DNA of 64,000 nucleotides from Isoetes taiwanensis. Taxonomy: Eukaryota; Streptophyta; Lycopodiopsida; Isoetales; Isoetaceae. The notes under the pieces were generated by a model. The model did no database searches. It was not told where the DNA came from and saw only the letters and a program-made list of their open reading frames with translations. The translations under genes were made by a program, and so were the position numbers. Positions 35,763 to 47,871 of the stretch are shown here, piece after piece. The stretch lies in assembly GCA_021234155.1 (NCBI GenBank), contig JAJEKV010000003.1, positions 18,398,386 through 18,462,385 of the forward strand. Reading direction: 5' to 3'. Position 1 is the first letter of the stretch, and each line of letters opens with the position of its first letter.

Positions 35763-37399
35763 GTGCAACCTTTTGCTTGTTTTTTAAAGTTAACCATTGA
35801 ATGCAATAAATTTCATACAATTAAAACCATTGGATGACGTGGATAACATAATCTAGTGAACCCATTGTGGCACATCACACAGAGGCAGGCAAACAGAGAA
35901 AGCACAGAGATGGCTGATCCGGCCTGAAATAGGAACGTAACTAACACATGGAAATCCAGAAAGAAATCCCGAATAAAAATTTAAACCAAGCAAGGAAAAT
36001 CGTCTGTTGGTTGAAGGAAGATCGTTTGAAGGAAAATTGTTTGAAGAACACAGTCATGGCTACACAGAAGGATCCACTGGCCTTACCAGTAACCTACCTA
36101 GGCATGGGCTCTTTGGCCCATTCTATTCTATTCTGACCGCAGCCCGATCCAGGAGCCATGCTACCCAGGACAAAATCCGGCCCACATAATGCCGAATCCC
36201 GCAGTAGATGCAGCAGATGACAAACCCAGATGGAGCAGATGGCAAACGCCATCTCCACACCCAGCCAATTCCAGCAAGACTAGAAGGAACCCAGCCAATT
36301 CCGGCAAAACTGCTGCAGCCACATGCAGCTCCAGCAAGGTGGATGCATGAATGGCACCCTGAGGCTCGCGACCAAAAAGGAAAGAAATCTAATTTCCAAG
36401 AAAAGAAAAAAGAAAAAATGATATCGAACCGTTACAAAAATAGGCATTCTAAACCATTAAAAAAAAAAAAAAACCCAATTCCAAACCATTGCAAAAAACC
36501 ATGGAAATCGTCTATAGCGAACCTTAACGCTCTGGTCCTCGGTTTTACAGGCTGAGATCTAATCTCAGCCGTTGATCAAAATGCTGTTATCAGCTAATAA
36601 CATCTGAGTGGCTCAAATTTTATACTCTGTTTCTCGCAACTTCCTGTAACATCCTAGAGTGTTAGCATGCAATTCTTATAAAAACCTAGAATAATATGAG
36701 AATACGATTTCTTGTTTTTGTCTGACAGAAAAAGCATTGCGAACATGCTGCGGGCGAAGAAGCGAGAGAAATCTGGTTTAGAAGATTAGGGCGGATCGAT
36801 GACCCATAAGAATCTTGATTGAAGCTTCCGCCTTGATTAGTTGTCGCGGGGGCTCCTCCATTCCGCGAGATTAGTTGCGGCGGATCCTCCATTAAGCGAT
36901 GGTGCAGCCCACATACATTTGCAAACCCTCCATGCTTCACCTTACGGCGATGGTGCAACCCCTACTGTTGCTCCATTCGTGATGGGCCATTCGGCGATGC
37001 TTCTCCATTCTGGCGATGGCGCCCCTACTTCTCTTGCAAACCCTCGGACTAGAGACGTTAAGGGAGATAACGCCCTGGCCCTCGGGCGTTCACCATAAAA
37101 AAAAAAATTCGGCATGGCCAAAATGGCTTATCGAACAAGTTTGGGTCCAAATTTTTACATCATACGATTCACATTGGTCTAGGTAATGTATGTGTATTTG
37201 CATGCGCCTCTTCCACGAAAGCAAGAGGGGGGAATTCGCAAAAAACGCACGGCTTACATTTGGCGGGAAAAGATCGTTGCATTTTTCTTGAGACAGTGAA
37301 TTGAGCGCGGGTCACTTCTTAACTTTACCGGAGCTCTCAGGTTTTTCATTTAGAGCTGTAGTATTCTGCAAGGTGCTACTTCTTATTGAATTTTACGAA
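35763..37399. other. Spacer upstream of the UBR7-like gene, copy 2
   Basis: Counterpart of 5236-6783. At 36170-36350 CAG and CAGC triplets are frequent here where copy 1 has CAA or other bases. At 36820-37020 the GC-rich stretch differs strongly from copy 1. No gene is supported. Confidence 0.5.
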
Positions 37400-38908
37400 A
37401 TGGAAAATACTGGAGCCTTTGACGACGAGAACGAGCAGGTGATTAGCGTCAACGAGTATTTCGAGAACATAGATGCTGAGGAACTGGTATGGTGGTCGAT
37501 TTGGGTTATATTGGGTTGTAAAAAATAGGGTTCTTCAAAGTAGTGGTTAACTTTCTTTGATTGTAGAAAGCGGATCTTGTACTTGGTGGAGATGAAGGCC
37601 AAGAATGCACTTACAGCAAAGGTTACATGCCTCGCCAAGCTTTATTCTCCTGTCTCACATGCACTCCTAATGGAAAAGCTGGAGTATGCACAGCGTGCTC
37701 TTTGGCTTGTCATGACGGGCATCAAGTATGATTATCTAGCTTCAATTTTGTCTATCACCTGCAAATTTTCTGTTCAGAGGCATTTTCTATCCTGTTTTCA
37801 GGTGGTCGAGATGTGGACAAAACGAAAATTTAGATGTGATTGTGGAAACAGTAAATTTAATGGTGTGGAGTGCAGACTCTACAAGAACAAGGATACTGAG
37901 AATTATAGCAATGTTTACAACCAGAACTTCCTTGGAACGTATTGCATCTGCCATCGCCCATATCCAGACTCTGAAGGGCCAGATCTTGGAGAAATGCTAC
38001 AATGTTGCATATGTGAGGATTGGTTTCATGAGACGCATTTGGAGCTTAAAGATACAGAGCAGGTATAAAACTGTATGCATTTTTATATTTAATCATACTT
38101 ACCATATTGACATATTTGATTGCGAATTCTGTTTCGGTTCTTAGCAAGTTTTTAACTTGGCATGTCCAGGTACCAAAGGATGAAGATGGGGAACTTGCAT
38201 TTGATGAATTTATTTGTCCCAGCTGTGCAAAATCTTGCAGTTTTCTCTCATTTTATCCTGAGATCCTTATCCAGCCAGTTATCTCGAGTCACACTATGCT
38301 TGAATCTGGTCTAGTCAATGAGAGTTGCGAAAATATTGAAAATTTAAAGTCTAAACCAGAGGAAAAGCTCCACGATATTTTACCCTTACCTATGGGATCT
38401 GCAGAATCTGTGAGTGTTAAAGATGCAACTTGCAAGCTCAGAAGCTGTACCAAAAGTTTATTTTCAGTTGGGAAGAAGGCTATTTTTCTTGACAGGTTGT
38501 GGAGAAACAACCTGTGTCAATGTCCTGATTGTCAAAAAATGTACGAGTCTCGGAAGCTGACATTTTTACTGGATCACGAGGACACTATCTATGAATATGA
38601 GAAAAAAGCAGAAGAGAGGCGGGCTGAGAAACTAGAACGTGCTGAGGGAGCAGAGATGGCGTTTATTAAAAAACTAGGCCATGTTGAGAAAATGGAGTTC
38701 TTATATGGTTTAAATGACATGACTACAAGTTTGAAGTCCTTCCTGGTGAGTACCTCAAAGTTAAAGTTGTTCAATCTTTTTGTGACCTTGATTTCTGATT
38801 AAACTTTTACAGAACGGATTTCAAGAATCTGGAAAAGCAGTAACTTGCGCAGATGTGCACGAATTTTTTGAAAAGCTTAATAAGAAGAGGAAGAGGACCT
38901 TCCAGTGA
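37400..38908 (+). CDS. UBR7: UBR7-like protein: UBR-box and PHD-finger, intact
   Basis: Five exons (37400-37486, 37567-37725, 37802-38062, 38170-38745, 38813-38908), all phase 0 with GT/AG borders, give a 392-aa protein ending in TFQ. ATG 37400 starts MENTGAFDDENEQ; the open frame extends upstream only without a better ATG. The UBR box spans about aa 43-115 (SCLTCTPNGKAGVCTACSLA, RKFRCDCGNSKF). A PHD-like finger spans aa 130-188 (YCICHRPYPD, LQCCICEDWFH, FICPSCAK). A charged helical stretch rich in E, K and R follows (aa about 300-340). Family knowledge: human UBR7 is a UBR-box protein with a PHD finger that binds histones; plant orthologues share this order. The length is close to the family norm of about 420-450 aa. 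Confidence 0.92.
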
Positions 38909-40590
38909 CTCTTAATTCAGAATTTGAAGAAATTTGATTCCAGCTGGAGAATCTTCTATTCCACTCATGCTTTCGGGCCACTGCCAAAGGTGTTAATGGA
39001 ATGACACACTGGGGAGAATCAACCTTTTAAATTTCGGTGATGTTCTCTTGTTTTAATTTTGCCATAGCTTTTGTAGAATGCTAAAACTGGGGCTGCCTTC
39101 CTTAATAATGTTATATATGCACAAGGAAGGCCCTCAGTTCATTAACCTTTAGCATTTAGTGAAGCAGTAAAGAAAACAAGAAAGTGAAAAATTTGGTAGA
39201 CAATTTGTGTATTTGAAGCATGTCTATATATGGAGAAAGTGATGTTTACCCAAATTGTGTAGAGAGATAAGGAGAGAAACTTCTCCGAGGCTTTCTGCTT
39301 AGGGGGTGAATATAAATTGCCTAAAGCCGAAACTCAGAACTATTTAATACAATCAAGACATGCTATGTAACATGGGTTTAAGCAAAATCAAATTCAGAAG
39401 GGTTTAATGCGGGTGGTGCATTTTTTTATGCCAATTTGAAGGATGTGTGCCCATGAATGGAACTAGTTCTGGGTAATTCCTCAACATCGCATGCATACTA
39501 AAAGATCATATTTCAAATCTGCAAAGTCATCAAGCATCTTCTCAGTGATGGATTTGGGACACATGCCTTAAAATCTGCAAATTCATCAGACATCTGCAAA
39601 TTCATCAGGCCTGCTGTCAAATTTGCAGCCTTGTCCCATTGCTCCAATAGTCCTTAATTTTTTACTTAACACCGACAAGTTGTATGCATGCAGAATCTAG
39701 TCTATGAGGAACTTTTTCCTACATTTTATTTACAGGATTTGGTTAAATTTATTCTCCAGTAAAGGATGCTTCAGTTTGGGCAGATCCATCACATGTATTC
39801 TAGCTAACAAGTCCTAACAAGCAAGAGACATATCTTCAGCTCTCTCACGCGTCCAAAGGTTTGCCCATTCAAGCCCATAAACCATGAGAGCTGATTCTCG
39901 TTGGGCTAAACAATGTTGCACGCTATGTGTAACCAGTTACATTCCACAATTTGTTGCCACTCTTCTGTGGTAGAAATTTAATTTGCCACTCTTCTGTGGT
40001 AGAAATTTAAACTTCAAATATATGGATCAGACATCAAATCTGCAAATTCTTTCTGCATATGAGCCTAAGTTCAAACCGCACTTCTTACAGAAATTTATCT
40101 TCAAAGGCATAGATCAAACCTATGCCGCATAATATAGTTCCTCTCACAATTTACCAATCTGAACGTGCACTTGGTCCTGGTAACTTTTACAGAGGTAGAA
40201 TATTTAGGTACCTCCAAAGTTCCTAATGTATTGATGATGATAGTAATTAAAATAACACCCATTGCCAGTACACAATACACAGGCAATGCATATAATAATA
40301 TAGAAACTCTACAAATGCATCTCATAAAATAATGTAGAAACTCTACAAATAAATCTGAAATATTCATTTCAGTGGATTCTAGCCAAGGAATAAAAATTTA
40401 TCCGCATATGCTTCCTGCACGTGCCAGATTATCTTTGATAGAATTATTATACTCAGGTTCAATGAGCATCTAAAACTTACAGCCTATCTTTGGACAGCCA
40501 AAGAAGCAGTATAAAGCTTCTTCGGCTACTTTTACACAGCAGGAAAAAAGGCAATTCAAGTACTCATCTTTAAAAGGAAACGACTACCAC
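38909..40590. other. Spacer between convergent genes, copy 2
   Basis: Holds the 3' ends of the UBR7-like gene and of aldolase. No further gene. A 29-bp tandem pair (gccactcttctgtggtag) lies at 39955-40012. Confidence 0.6.
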
Positions 40591-42239
40591 TTAGTAAGTG
40601 TAGCCCTTCTCGTAAACTCCTTTCTTTGCTTCTTCAGCTTCACCTTCAGCACTGTATTTCCCAAGTTGGGCCAAAGAGTTTGCCCTTGCCCTCGCAATCA
40701 ATGCTTTTTGGGCTGCTTCAACATTTTCTGGTAGCCCTTTCCATGTCTTAAGCACTGAGTTTTGAAGAGCTCGTGCATAAGAAAATGATACATGCCAGGG
40801 GTTAGGGCTTTGGTTCATTGCATTCAAGTTCAATGTCGCTTCCACTTCAGACTGACCTCCAGATAGGAACTGCATAAAAGGAACTTAATTAAGAAAACAG
40901 ATAGCAATGCAATAATAAAAAATAAGCAAGGGAAAGAATGGTGCTCACCATAATTCCAGGAACAGATGGTGGCACCCTCCTCTTTAACAACTTAAGGGTG
41001 TATGCTGCTACTGCCTCAGGAGTCGCCCTTTCCTTGGCTTCAGCACCAGGGGTAACCATGCTTGGCTTCAGAAGGATGCCCTCGAAGAGAACATTGTTCT
41101 CTGCCAAGAAGTAAAACACCCTAGCCCAAACTTTCAAAGCCACCTCCAAAGTCCTGTCAATGGTGTGCTCTCCATCAAGAAGAATTTCAGGCTCAACAAT
41201 AGGAACCAAACCATTGTCCTGAAAAGGCGAGGTTCAGCTTTATAACAATACCCCATAAGAAGTAGCAGAGTGTAGAAGTGAGTGTAAAACTTGGTTATTT
41301 TTCCCAACAACTAACCTGAGAGATTGCTGCATAACGGGCAAGACCCCATGCAGCTTCAGTCACAGCCAAATCTGATGGGCCATTTGGAATGCTGACAACA
41401 GTGCGCCTGCATACGAATAATTTTAAGCTCAATTAGTATCCATAAACTCTGTGACTAATTTTAAGCTTGAAGTTAAGACTCACTCACCACTTGGCAAATC
41501 TTGCCCCCTGCTTGTAGTATGCAGCAGACCTTGAAGCCAGGCCATCAAGTCCTTGGCACCAGGACTCATCGTTGGAACCAGCCAAAGGCACAAGACCCTG
41601 AGCATAGCCATTGAGAAAAAAGAAAAGGTTATATATAAGAGCATAATTAGATGGAAATACACCAGCAAACCTGCCATACCTTGTCTGTTTTAATACCAGG
41701 AACAATCTTCTGCGCATTCAGCACATCAACAAAGGTCTTGCCATCAGTAGTTGATTGGTACAGAGTCTCTTCAAAAAGGATGGCACCAGAAATGTACTCC
41801 CCAAGTCCTGGAGCGGTAACAAGTAGCTGTCTGTATGCTTGGCGATTTTCCTCAGTGTTCTCAAGGCCAATAGAGGCAAGACGTTTGCCACATGTAGCAT
41901 TAGACTCGTCCATGGCAAGGATACCACGGCCAGGAGAAGCAATTGTTTTCTGCAATTACAAGAACATAGTCCAACATATCAAAAACTTCCGATCGTACTC
42001 AAGACAGAGTATTGTAACAATACCCAAAATGCACTAAGTTAGAAACAGATCTAAACTTAATTACACACCGCAGTCTTGACAAGCTCCTCATCGTAGCCAG
42101 CAGCTCTGATGGAGAAGGCGGGCATGCGGACGGCGGCCGGAGAAGCATTGGTAGGAGTGAATTTCAAGCTCTGGCCTAGAAATTGAGATCCAGCAAGACT
42201 CACGGACTGATTGAGAGCCATTGCCGCGGCAGCTGCCAT
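40591..42239 (-). CDS. FBA: Fructose-bisphosphate aldolase, class I, chloroplastic, intact
   Basis: Six minus-strand exons (42239-42069, 41949-41680, 41597-41488, 41406-41316, 41218-40949, 40869-40591) with GT/AG borders encode 396 aa, the usual size of plastid FBA. The enzyme cleaves fructose 1,6-bisphosphate to DHAP and GAP, or condenses them in the Calvin cycle, in the stroma. Residues 1 to about 45 form an S/A/R-rich transit peptide. The class I active site is complete: Asp71 (LAMDES), Lys147 (KTDKG), Lys183 (RFAKW), Glu223/Glu225 (VEPEIL), Schiff-base Lys265 ([12 protein letters not shown]) and the C-terminal Tyr (KGYTY). ATG 42239 was chosen because it is in frame with the transit peptide; an internal Met follows at residue 7. 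It converges with the UBR7-like gene. Confidence 0.96.
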
Positions 42240-42319
42240 TGTATCTTGGTGCGATCGACGGATTCGACTGGGCGGCCCTTGCCCTCCTCTGCTTACTGCT
42301 CGTCTTTCTGCAGAAAAGC

Positions 42320-42436
42320 AATACCATATAAATGAGCAATTAAGCGGCTCCGATTTGCTATTCTTTTTCTTCCCTGTTCGGAAATTCTGACGGCCAGCCT
42401 TTTGCCACGTATCAATATAGGGATAAGCAGACAAGC
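42320..42436 (-). promoter_or_regulatory. Candidate light-type promoter motifs of aldolase
   Basis: Upstream of the aldolase ATG, on the + strand, are gggataag (42420; an I-box GATAAG) and gccacgtatc (42404; an ACGT core), 20 bp apart, and a TATA-like accatataaatg (42324; read as catttatatggt on the gene strand) about 90 bp before the ATG. I-box plus ACGT pairs are common in photosynthesis gene promoters. The transcription start is unknown; this is motif matching only. Confidence 0.35.
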
Positions 42437-42439
42437 CTG

Positions 42440-42950
42440 TCCAACCGTTGGATGGTCCACGTTGGAGAAATGGACGGTAGAACGTCCACAAAGGCGGCTG
42501 GCTTCAGAAACAATATGCGTTAGAGATGGGAATATTCAACTCCAGATTATGAATGGTTGGTTCGTTGGACTAGATAAATATTGAGCCCATTATGAATATT
42601 CCATAATAGATATATGGTCACAATAACATGTGGCCCTAGTTTTGCTAGTATAGCCATGGATCGTTAGCGAATCTTTGCAACAATAAAATAAAATTATAGT
42701 ATTACACAAATGCACGTCCTCATGTTCTTCAAATAGAATAATGCGCTTTTGGCCTTATCTAGTGGTTTCTAATTAGCAAATTTCCTTGCCATTCATTCTT
42801 CCTTTGAATGCTTTTATCATGTCGAGATGGCTATTTTGAGTGCATGATATTGTGAAAGTGGCAAGAATAATGTGATGATATGTATATTCATGACCTAACG
42901 TGCATGCTGAAACAAACTTTTATAGTACAAAATGTATGTTAAGGAGATTA
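42440..42950. other. Spacer between aldolase and LINE B
   Basis: AT-rich, no gene; near-identical to 11900-12412. Confidence 0.5.
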
Positions 42951-42970
42951 GAAGGAAGGAAGGAAGGAAG
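42951..42970. repeat. (GGAA)n microsatellite at the LINE B terminus
   Basis: Four to five GGAA units (TTCC in the LINE sense) follow the LINE end directly. Counterpart at 12413-12431. Confidence 0.85.
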
Positions 42971-45900
42971 TATATTTTAACGTCCACTGAAGCCAACTGG
43001 CCTATGAGACGGTGATACAATGTAGTGAAAAATTTCCAAACACAAAAGAAAACAACAAAACCCTGTACAATGTGTCTCTACCACTGGGATGAAAAAACCC
43101 CCCATGTGGGAGGAAAAACCCTTGTAGTAGGCGTTGAGAGGCCCTATCCGGGCTCAAATTCCCCCGCATCTTTGTGAGGGACTCCCGATGGTGGAGACTT
43201 GCGGGAATGTAGGGACGAGGCGTGCCACCATTGGCAAAGCCAGCCGATTGATGAATTGCTATCTCGAGCATCCGAGATCGGCATGAGCTGCTTTCGGATG
43301 TGTGCATATCTTTGGGCATTCTGTAGAGCATGGTGTTCATCTTCTACTATCGCATGTGACAAAGACGGCATAATCTCTCATACAGGGGATTCCACGCCCT
43401 CCATCCAGTACCCGTATTGTCTCAATTTCGAGATGGTGGGACCGTCCTTATTGCGGCTATAGCTCTCCGTTTCTTGGTAGAGATGTGTGCCTTGGATCTT
43501 GGGTGGGGGCCGTGTTCAAGCGACGGATTGACCTGCGTGTGGTAGTGCTCTATTTTGGGCTTTGCAAGAGTGGGCGCATCCCATAGAGAGGCAGCAAAGT
43601 GCTCATTCAAATGCAGCTCCTGCTCCGCGATATCCGACATATCCATAATGCGTTGATAGTCTATGGACCATCTTGCGAACCATCCCCTACAATGCTCCTG
43701 CCACACTCTCTTCAGACGTTGTGGCCCTTGTGCCAATAACAGAGCCCGGGGAGGAAGACGTTGTGTGTAACGTTCCTAACCGACATGCCCTTAGCCAACT
43801 GGGCAAAACCGTCTAGACGTTTATGAGTAGTCGCTTCTACCCATTTATGCCGGTGTCTCGGGAACGCCCCACAGGCACATTCAAGGTTCGAATACTCGAG
43901 CGGTCTACCATGGGCCCGTTACAGTCTCTCCCACTAGAACTATGCTCGTCCTCGAGCATCCAAGGCTATACCATGTCTATGTCATACCATGTCACAATGA
44001 TTACCAAGTCTTTGCAAATTACCCATGCATATAGGCACCCATGGAGACTTCGAACTTCGAGACCTGCTCGATACCAACTATGCGTTCCTAACCGACATGC
44101 CCTTAGCCAACTGGGCAAAACCGTCTAGACGTTTATGAGTAGTCGCTTCTACCCATTTATGCGGTGTCTCGAACGCCTACACAGGCACATTCAAGGTTGA
44201 ATACTCGGCGGTCTACCATGGGCGGATTACATTGTGCATCCATTACATCAACCTTATGGAAATACGCCAAGGTGCTGCGATAGCGTATCGTCAGGGGCCA
44301 AAGGCGATCTCATACAAACAAAATCGGATAAGGCACCGCGGTCCTTGACGCTTAGGTCGTATGTCGTGAAAGCCTTTCGTACCCTCTCTAGCTTATCCCA
44401 AGTACCCTTGCTAACCCGGCCCCTAGACCTCTACCCCATACAAAGAATATTGGTTCCACAAGTGCTCAAAGCAGGTGTGCTTTTATTGTCTAATCGCGAG
44501 ATCTATCTATAATCCTTGGCTATTCTGCATTGCATACAGGGCTTTCCATCCCGCGCTGACCCTTCTTTCTACACAGTCATCCCATAGCATGTTAGCAGAG
44601 AAATCGATTCCCAGATACTTAAAGGTCCTTACAACTTCCATCCTCTGTCCTCTGTAATAGAAGTCTGGGATATGATGCTGCGCAGACAGGATTGGCAACA
44701 GCTTGGTTTTCTGCTGGTTGACTGTCATTCCTGCTATGTCACAGAATTGACTGATTAGAAGAAGAATAGAATTGGTTCTTTTCATCCACGGAGACAAAAA
44801 AAAAAGAAGGCTTATTATTGTCCAAGATTAAGAAACCCTGCCCCAAAGGGTCTTCGAGGGAAAAACCTTAGCTGCTTCTTGTTAAACTGTACATTTCAAT
44901 GTAGCGACGTAGGGCACAACTGATCTTGCATGTCCATTACCTCCATTGAAGTTATCTCCAACATCATATGCAATGGTTAGCTAGGTGTAACTAACCTGAC
45001 ATGAGGTACGCTGATAGACCCAAATGCTGAGGCAGTTATGCAAAGTTCAATTGGCAGCATTGGCAGAGCCTATCTGGGCGTTCTTCCTGAACCCATCAGC
45101 CTATCGCAATTCTGAGGCAGGTGCTCCTTTTGCGAATGGATGCAATCATTCTATGGGAAAATGTGCCAACAAGTACCGATATGCACCCCTAGCAATCGTG
45201 GGATTAATCTGCATTTGTAGTGTGATGTTTTTACCAGTTCTAAAGCCCTAGCATCACAAAACTTACTTAGGAAGCACGTGTCTAGATACTGCTTCAGATA
45301 ATTGTGGTCCTCATTGTTGTTTACCTGTACACACCTCTGTTCCTGCACATTCCATCTAGAGAACGAAATGGCTCGTTTCTCACTCTAGCATGGTTTAGCA
45401 GTTGTGGACCCAAGGCCATTGCGTAGGCGAGGTTTAGAAGACGAGTATCTCCCATATTAACCACCTTCTGAAAGTATATGATGTGATGTTCAAGCGCGGT
45501 CGAATCTTGTCTCTTGCAGAAGAGTTTGATATTGGACCAAAAACTTCACTCCAAGTGCTCAAGTTGAAAAAGCTTTCTGAACTCGCTCCAAGTCATTCCA
45601 GGTGGTAAGTAAGAAGAATTAGCTCTGTCAAGATCCTGAACAGGTATGAATAATGAGACCAGCGTAAAGCTCTGCTTTATGACATTTGGTTTTCATTGCA
45701 TATAAAGCCTTCCAGTCTGCCGTCACTCGTTGTCGAATACAATAATCCAAATAGCATGGGAGGGAGTGGACACTCTTGTCGACTCCTACACTACTGTTGG
45801 CAAGTTGGTCTAATAGTGGCATTTGAGCTGAGCATGTTGCATGTAGTCTCCATATTGCATTTTTAACTTCTGGGGGACTCCCACCTGTATTAACCCTTCC

Positions 45901-46016
45901 CACAACATTTTCCTACGTACCTCGTCAAAAGCTTTTGCAAAATCTACAAAGCAACAATATTGATCTTGCCGTTTATTTTCAATGTGATGTGTGGTGAGTT
46001 GGTATAGGCCTAGTAA
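42971..46016 (-). mobile_element. LINE B, 3' segment (before the LINE D insertion)
   Basis: A minus-strand LINE of the LINE A family. The RT core is read in one frame at 46061-45810: HHIENKRQDQYCCFVDFAKA followed by FDEVRRKMLWEGL, the FVDFxKAFDxVxRxxLW motif. 44797-44507 covers MTVNQQKTKLLPILSAQHH and LKYLGIDFSANML, matching LINE A codon for codon in places. The 3' end is at 42971, with the phrase acgttaaaata and the TTCC tail in the element's sense. The TRIM at 43766-44231 and LINE D with its neighbour (46017-47871) interrupt it. Its 5' part resumes at 47872. Confidence 0.87.
43766..44231 (-). mobile_element. TRIM: terminal-repeat retrotransposon in miniature, with both ends
   Basis: A 466-bp fossil of the LTR group with no coding capacity. 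Two terminal direct repeats of about 158 bp (43766-43923 and about 44075-44231) start TGTAA or end TTACA and flank a 150-bp middle. In its own (minus) orientation the 5' repeat is followed by a primer-binding-site-like ttggtatcgagcaggtct, close to the initiator tRNA-Met complement, and the 3' repeat is preceded by a purine tract gtgggagagac. The 5-bp phrase ttgtg flanks it on both sides (43761-43765, 44232-44236) as a target-site duplication. It lies inside LINE B. It needs other elements' enzymes to move. Confidence 0.85.
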
Positions 46017-46235
46017 TACCAAAATAAATGTGCATTTGGTCATGGGTTCAAACCTTGCCAATGTATGTTTATCTTTGGGAGTTGGTTACTGGGGGTATAC
46101 GATGATGATCCCCGACGTGGTAGAACTTAAAAGCCTATACGTGTCCTCCACTTTGGCTACCGCAAGGCAGTGGGATAAACTAGCTAGTCTGTACAAGATT
46201 AGTCTAGTATGGACCTTAAACAAAGTATAGCTCCG
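46017..46235 (+). mobile_element. SINE-like insert next to LINE D
   Basis: This segment is foreign to LINE B. It contains gggttcaaacc (about 46046), a good pol III B box, then a 180-bp body (contains tactgggggtatacgatgat and gtgggataaactagctag). The upstream A-box-like phrase ttggtatagg belongs to the LINE B coding sequence, so no full tRNA-like head can be claimed. It may be a truncated SINE, or the 5' piece of the composite inserted together with LINE D. Confidence 0.35.
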
Positions 46236-47871
46236 TAGTGTAAGATGGAGGAGATTGTGCGTATCGTCAGAAATTTTATTTGGGGTGGAAATGAGTTAGG
46301 AGCGGTGGTCAAGGTAGCTTGGGCGAAATGCATTAGACCTAAGGCAGGTGGTCTTGGTATGTTGGATTTTCACCTCCAAAACAAGGTGATGATATCAAAG
46401 TTTATTTGGAGGATTTTCATTGGTAAGGATGATTCTCCTGGCCTGAGGTTGTTGGTGCAATCGATTCAGCATTGTCTCCCATTTCATAAGGCCACCATTA
46501 AGCCCCTCCTTCCTTGGGCTTATTTGGGGTGGAAATGAGTTAGGAGCGGTGTTCAAGGTAGCTTAGACCTAAGGCAGCTGGTGGTCTTGGTATGTTGGAT
46601 TTTCACCTCCAAAGCAAGGTGATGATATCAAAGTTTATTTGGAGGATTTTTATTGGTAAGGATGATTCTCCTGGCCTGAGGTTGTTGGTGCAGTCGATTC
46701 AGCATAGTCTCCCATTTCATAAGGCCACCATTAAGCCCCTCCTTCCTTGGGCTTTGCTTTATTATATGCATCCATATCTTAATAATGCATCTCCCTTTCT
46801 AAAGGGGTTGCTTGCTGCTTGGGACACTGTCAGGTCTCTTTTCCATATTAATCCTGAGGCATGTCTTCAGTTGTCCACTCCATGCTGGTGGATTCCTTTG
46901 CAGGACACTCCAGAGAATGTGCCTCTAAGTGTGGTTGTTCATCCAAAGACACAACGACGATGGATAGCAGCTGGTATAAGCACTATTGCAGCTTGGTATG
47001 AGTCTGGTCATCTCATGTCATGGGAAGCATTTAGAACAAAGTTCTTGTTGTACAGATGGGACAAAGTAATCTGGAATCATATTCTTTGCATTGTTGCCCA
47101 CGGGATTACGGTTCCTGATTGAGGTAGTCGTATGGGGTTGCCATCAGGATATCCAGCCGGCAGTTTGTGTCTTCTGTGTATAAACTGCTTGTGCATTCTG
47201 AAATCCTGCCTCCATCTAATAGGTGGCATCTTCAGGTCCCTCAGCCACAATGGAAAAGTGTTTGGATATGGGTATGGGATAAGCTGCTTCATCCCAAAGT
47301 AGTAGTTTTGTGGTGGCAAGTGATCCATAGATGCCTCAGAGTCAACAGGTTGGTCCATAAAATGGATAATCGAATTTCAGAGCTCTGTCCTTTATGCCTG
47401 CAAAGGGTTGAGAGTATTGAGCATTGTTTTTTCTTGTGTGAGCGGTTCGGCAGGCATGGTCTTGGTTGTTGACCCTATTTGGCACGTCTTGATCTAGCCA
47501 GCAAATTTTGCTTGCTATCTATCCTGATGCTTGGCCCAAACTACGAAAACGAGCTTTTCATCTCGCATGTAGCTGGCTTTTATGGTCAATCTGGAAGAGA
47601 AGGAGGTTGTTTATCTTTAAGGGCGTAGATACTGCAGATGAGATTGTTGTTCTTCGCAAAAATAAAATTGTTATGGCTTACAATTGTTCTTCTCTTGATC
47701 AAGAGAAGAAAGTACTGATCTGGCATACTTACCTTCAGATTCATTCTTTTGCATAGGCAGGTGGTTGTGCTCAGTTGGATCGGTTTGTCCACTGGGGTTA
47801 TAATACTGTCTTTGCATTTTATGTTGCTCTAGTTCTTACTTGGTGAATAAAGCTTGTCGTCCTTCAAAAAA
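46236..47871 (+). mobile_element. LINE D: 5'-truncated L1-type LINE with poly(A)
   Basis: The frames read IVRNFIWGGNELGAVVKVAW, then AKCIRPKAGGLGMLDFHLQ (palm-to-C-terminus linker), later VWDKLLHPKVVVLWWQVIHR and ESIEHCFFLCERF (zf-RVT). An AATAAA signal at about 47846 precedes an A-run at 47864-47871. An internal tandem duplication of about 240 bp (46277-46519 repeated as 46520-46755) breaks the frame. The family is that of LINE C. It interrupts LINE B: the LINE B frame stops at 46016 and resumes at 47872. A longer target-site duplication than taa is not evident. Confidence 0.85.

Larger units (their letters stand above)
30521..45636. repeat. Large direct duplication, copy 2
   Basis: Partner of 1-15127. 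Both host genes are intact here. The homologous stretch ends at 45636 (aagatcc) inside LINE B, which continues normally beyond, so this end is the undisturbed arrangement and copy 1 is the one cut off. Confidence 0.95.

Noticed and set aside
43880-43910. tRNA-like B box (aaggttcgaatac)
   Set aside because: It lies inside the TRIM terminal repeat, recurs in both repeats and has no A box at the right distance.
45985-46055. Complete tRNA-derived SINE head
   Set aside because: The A-box-like part is LINE B coding sequence; only the B box lies in foreign sequence.
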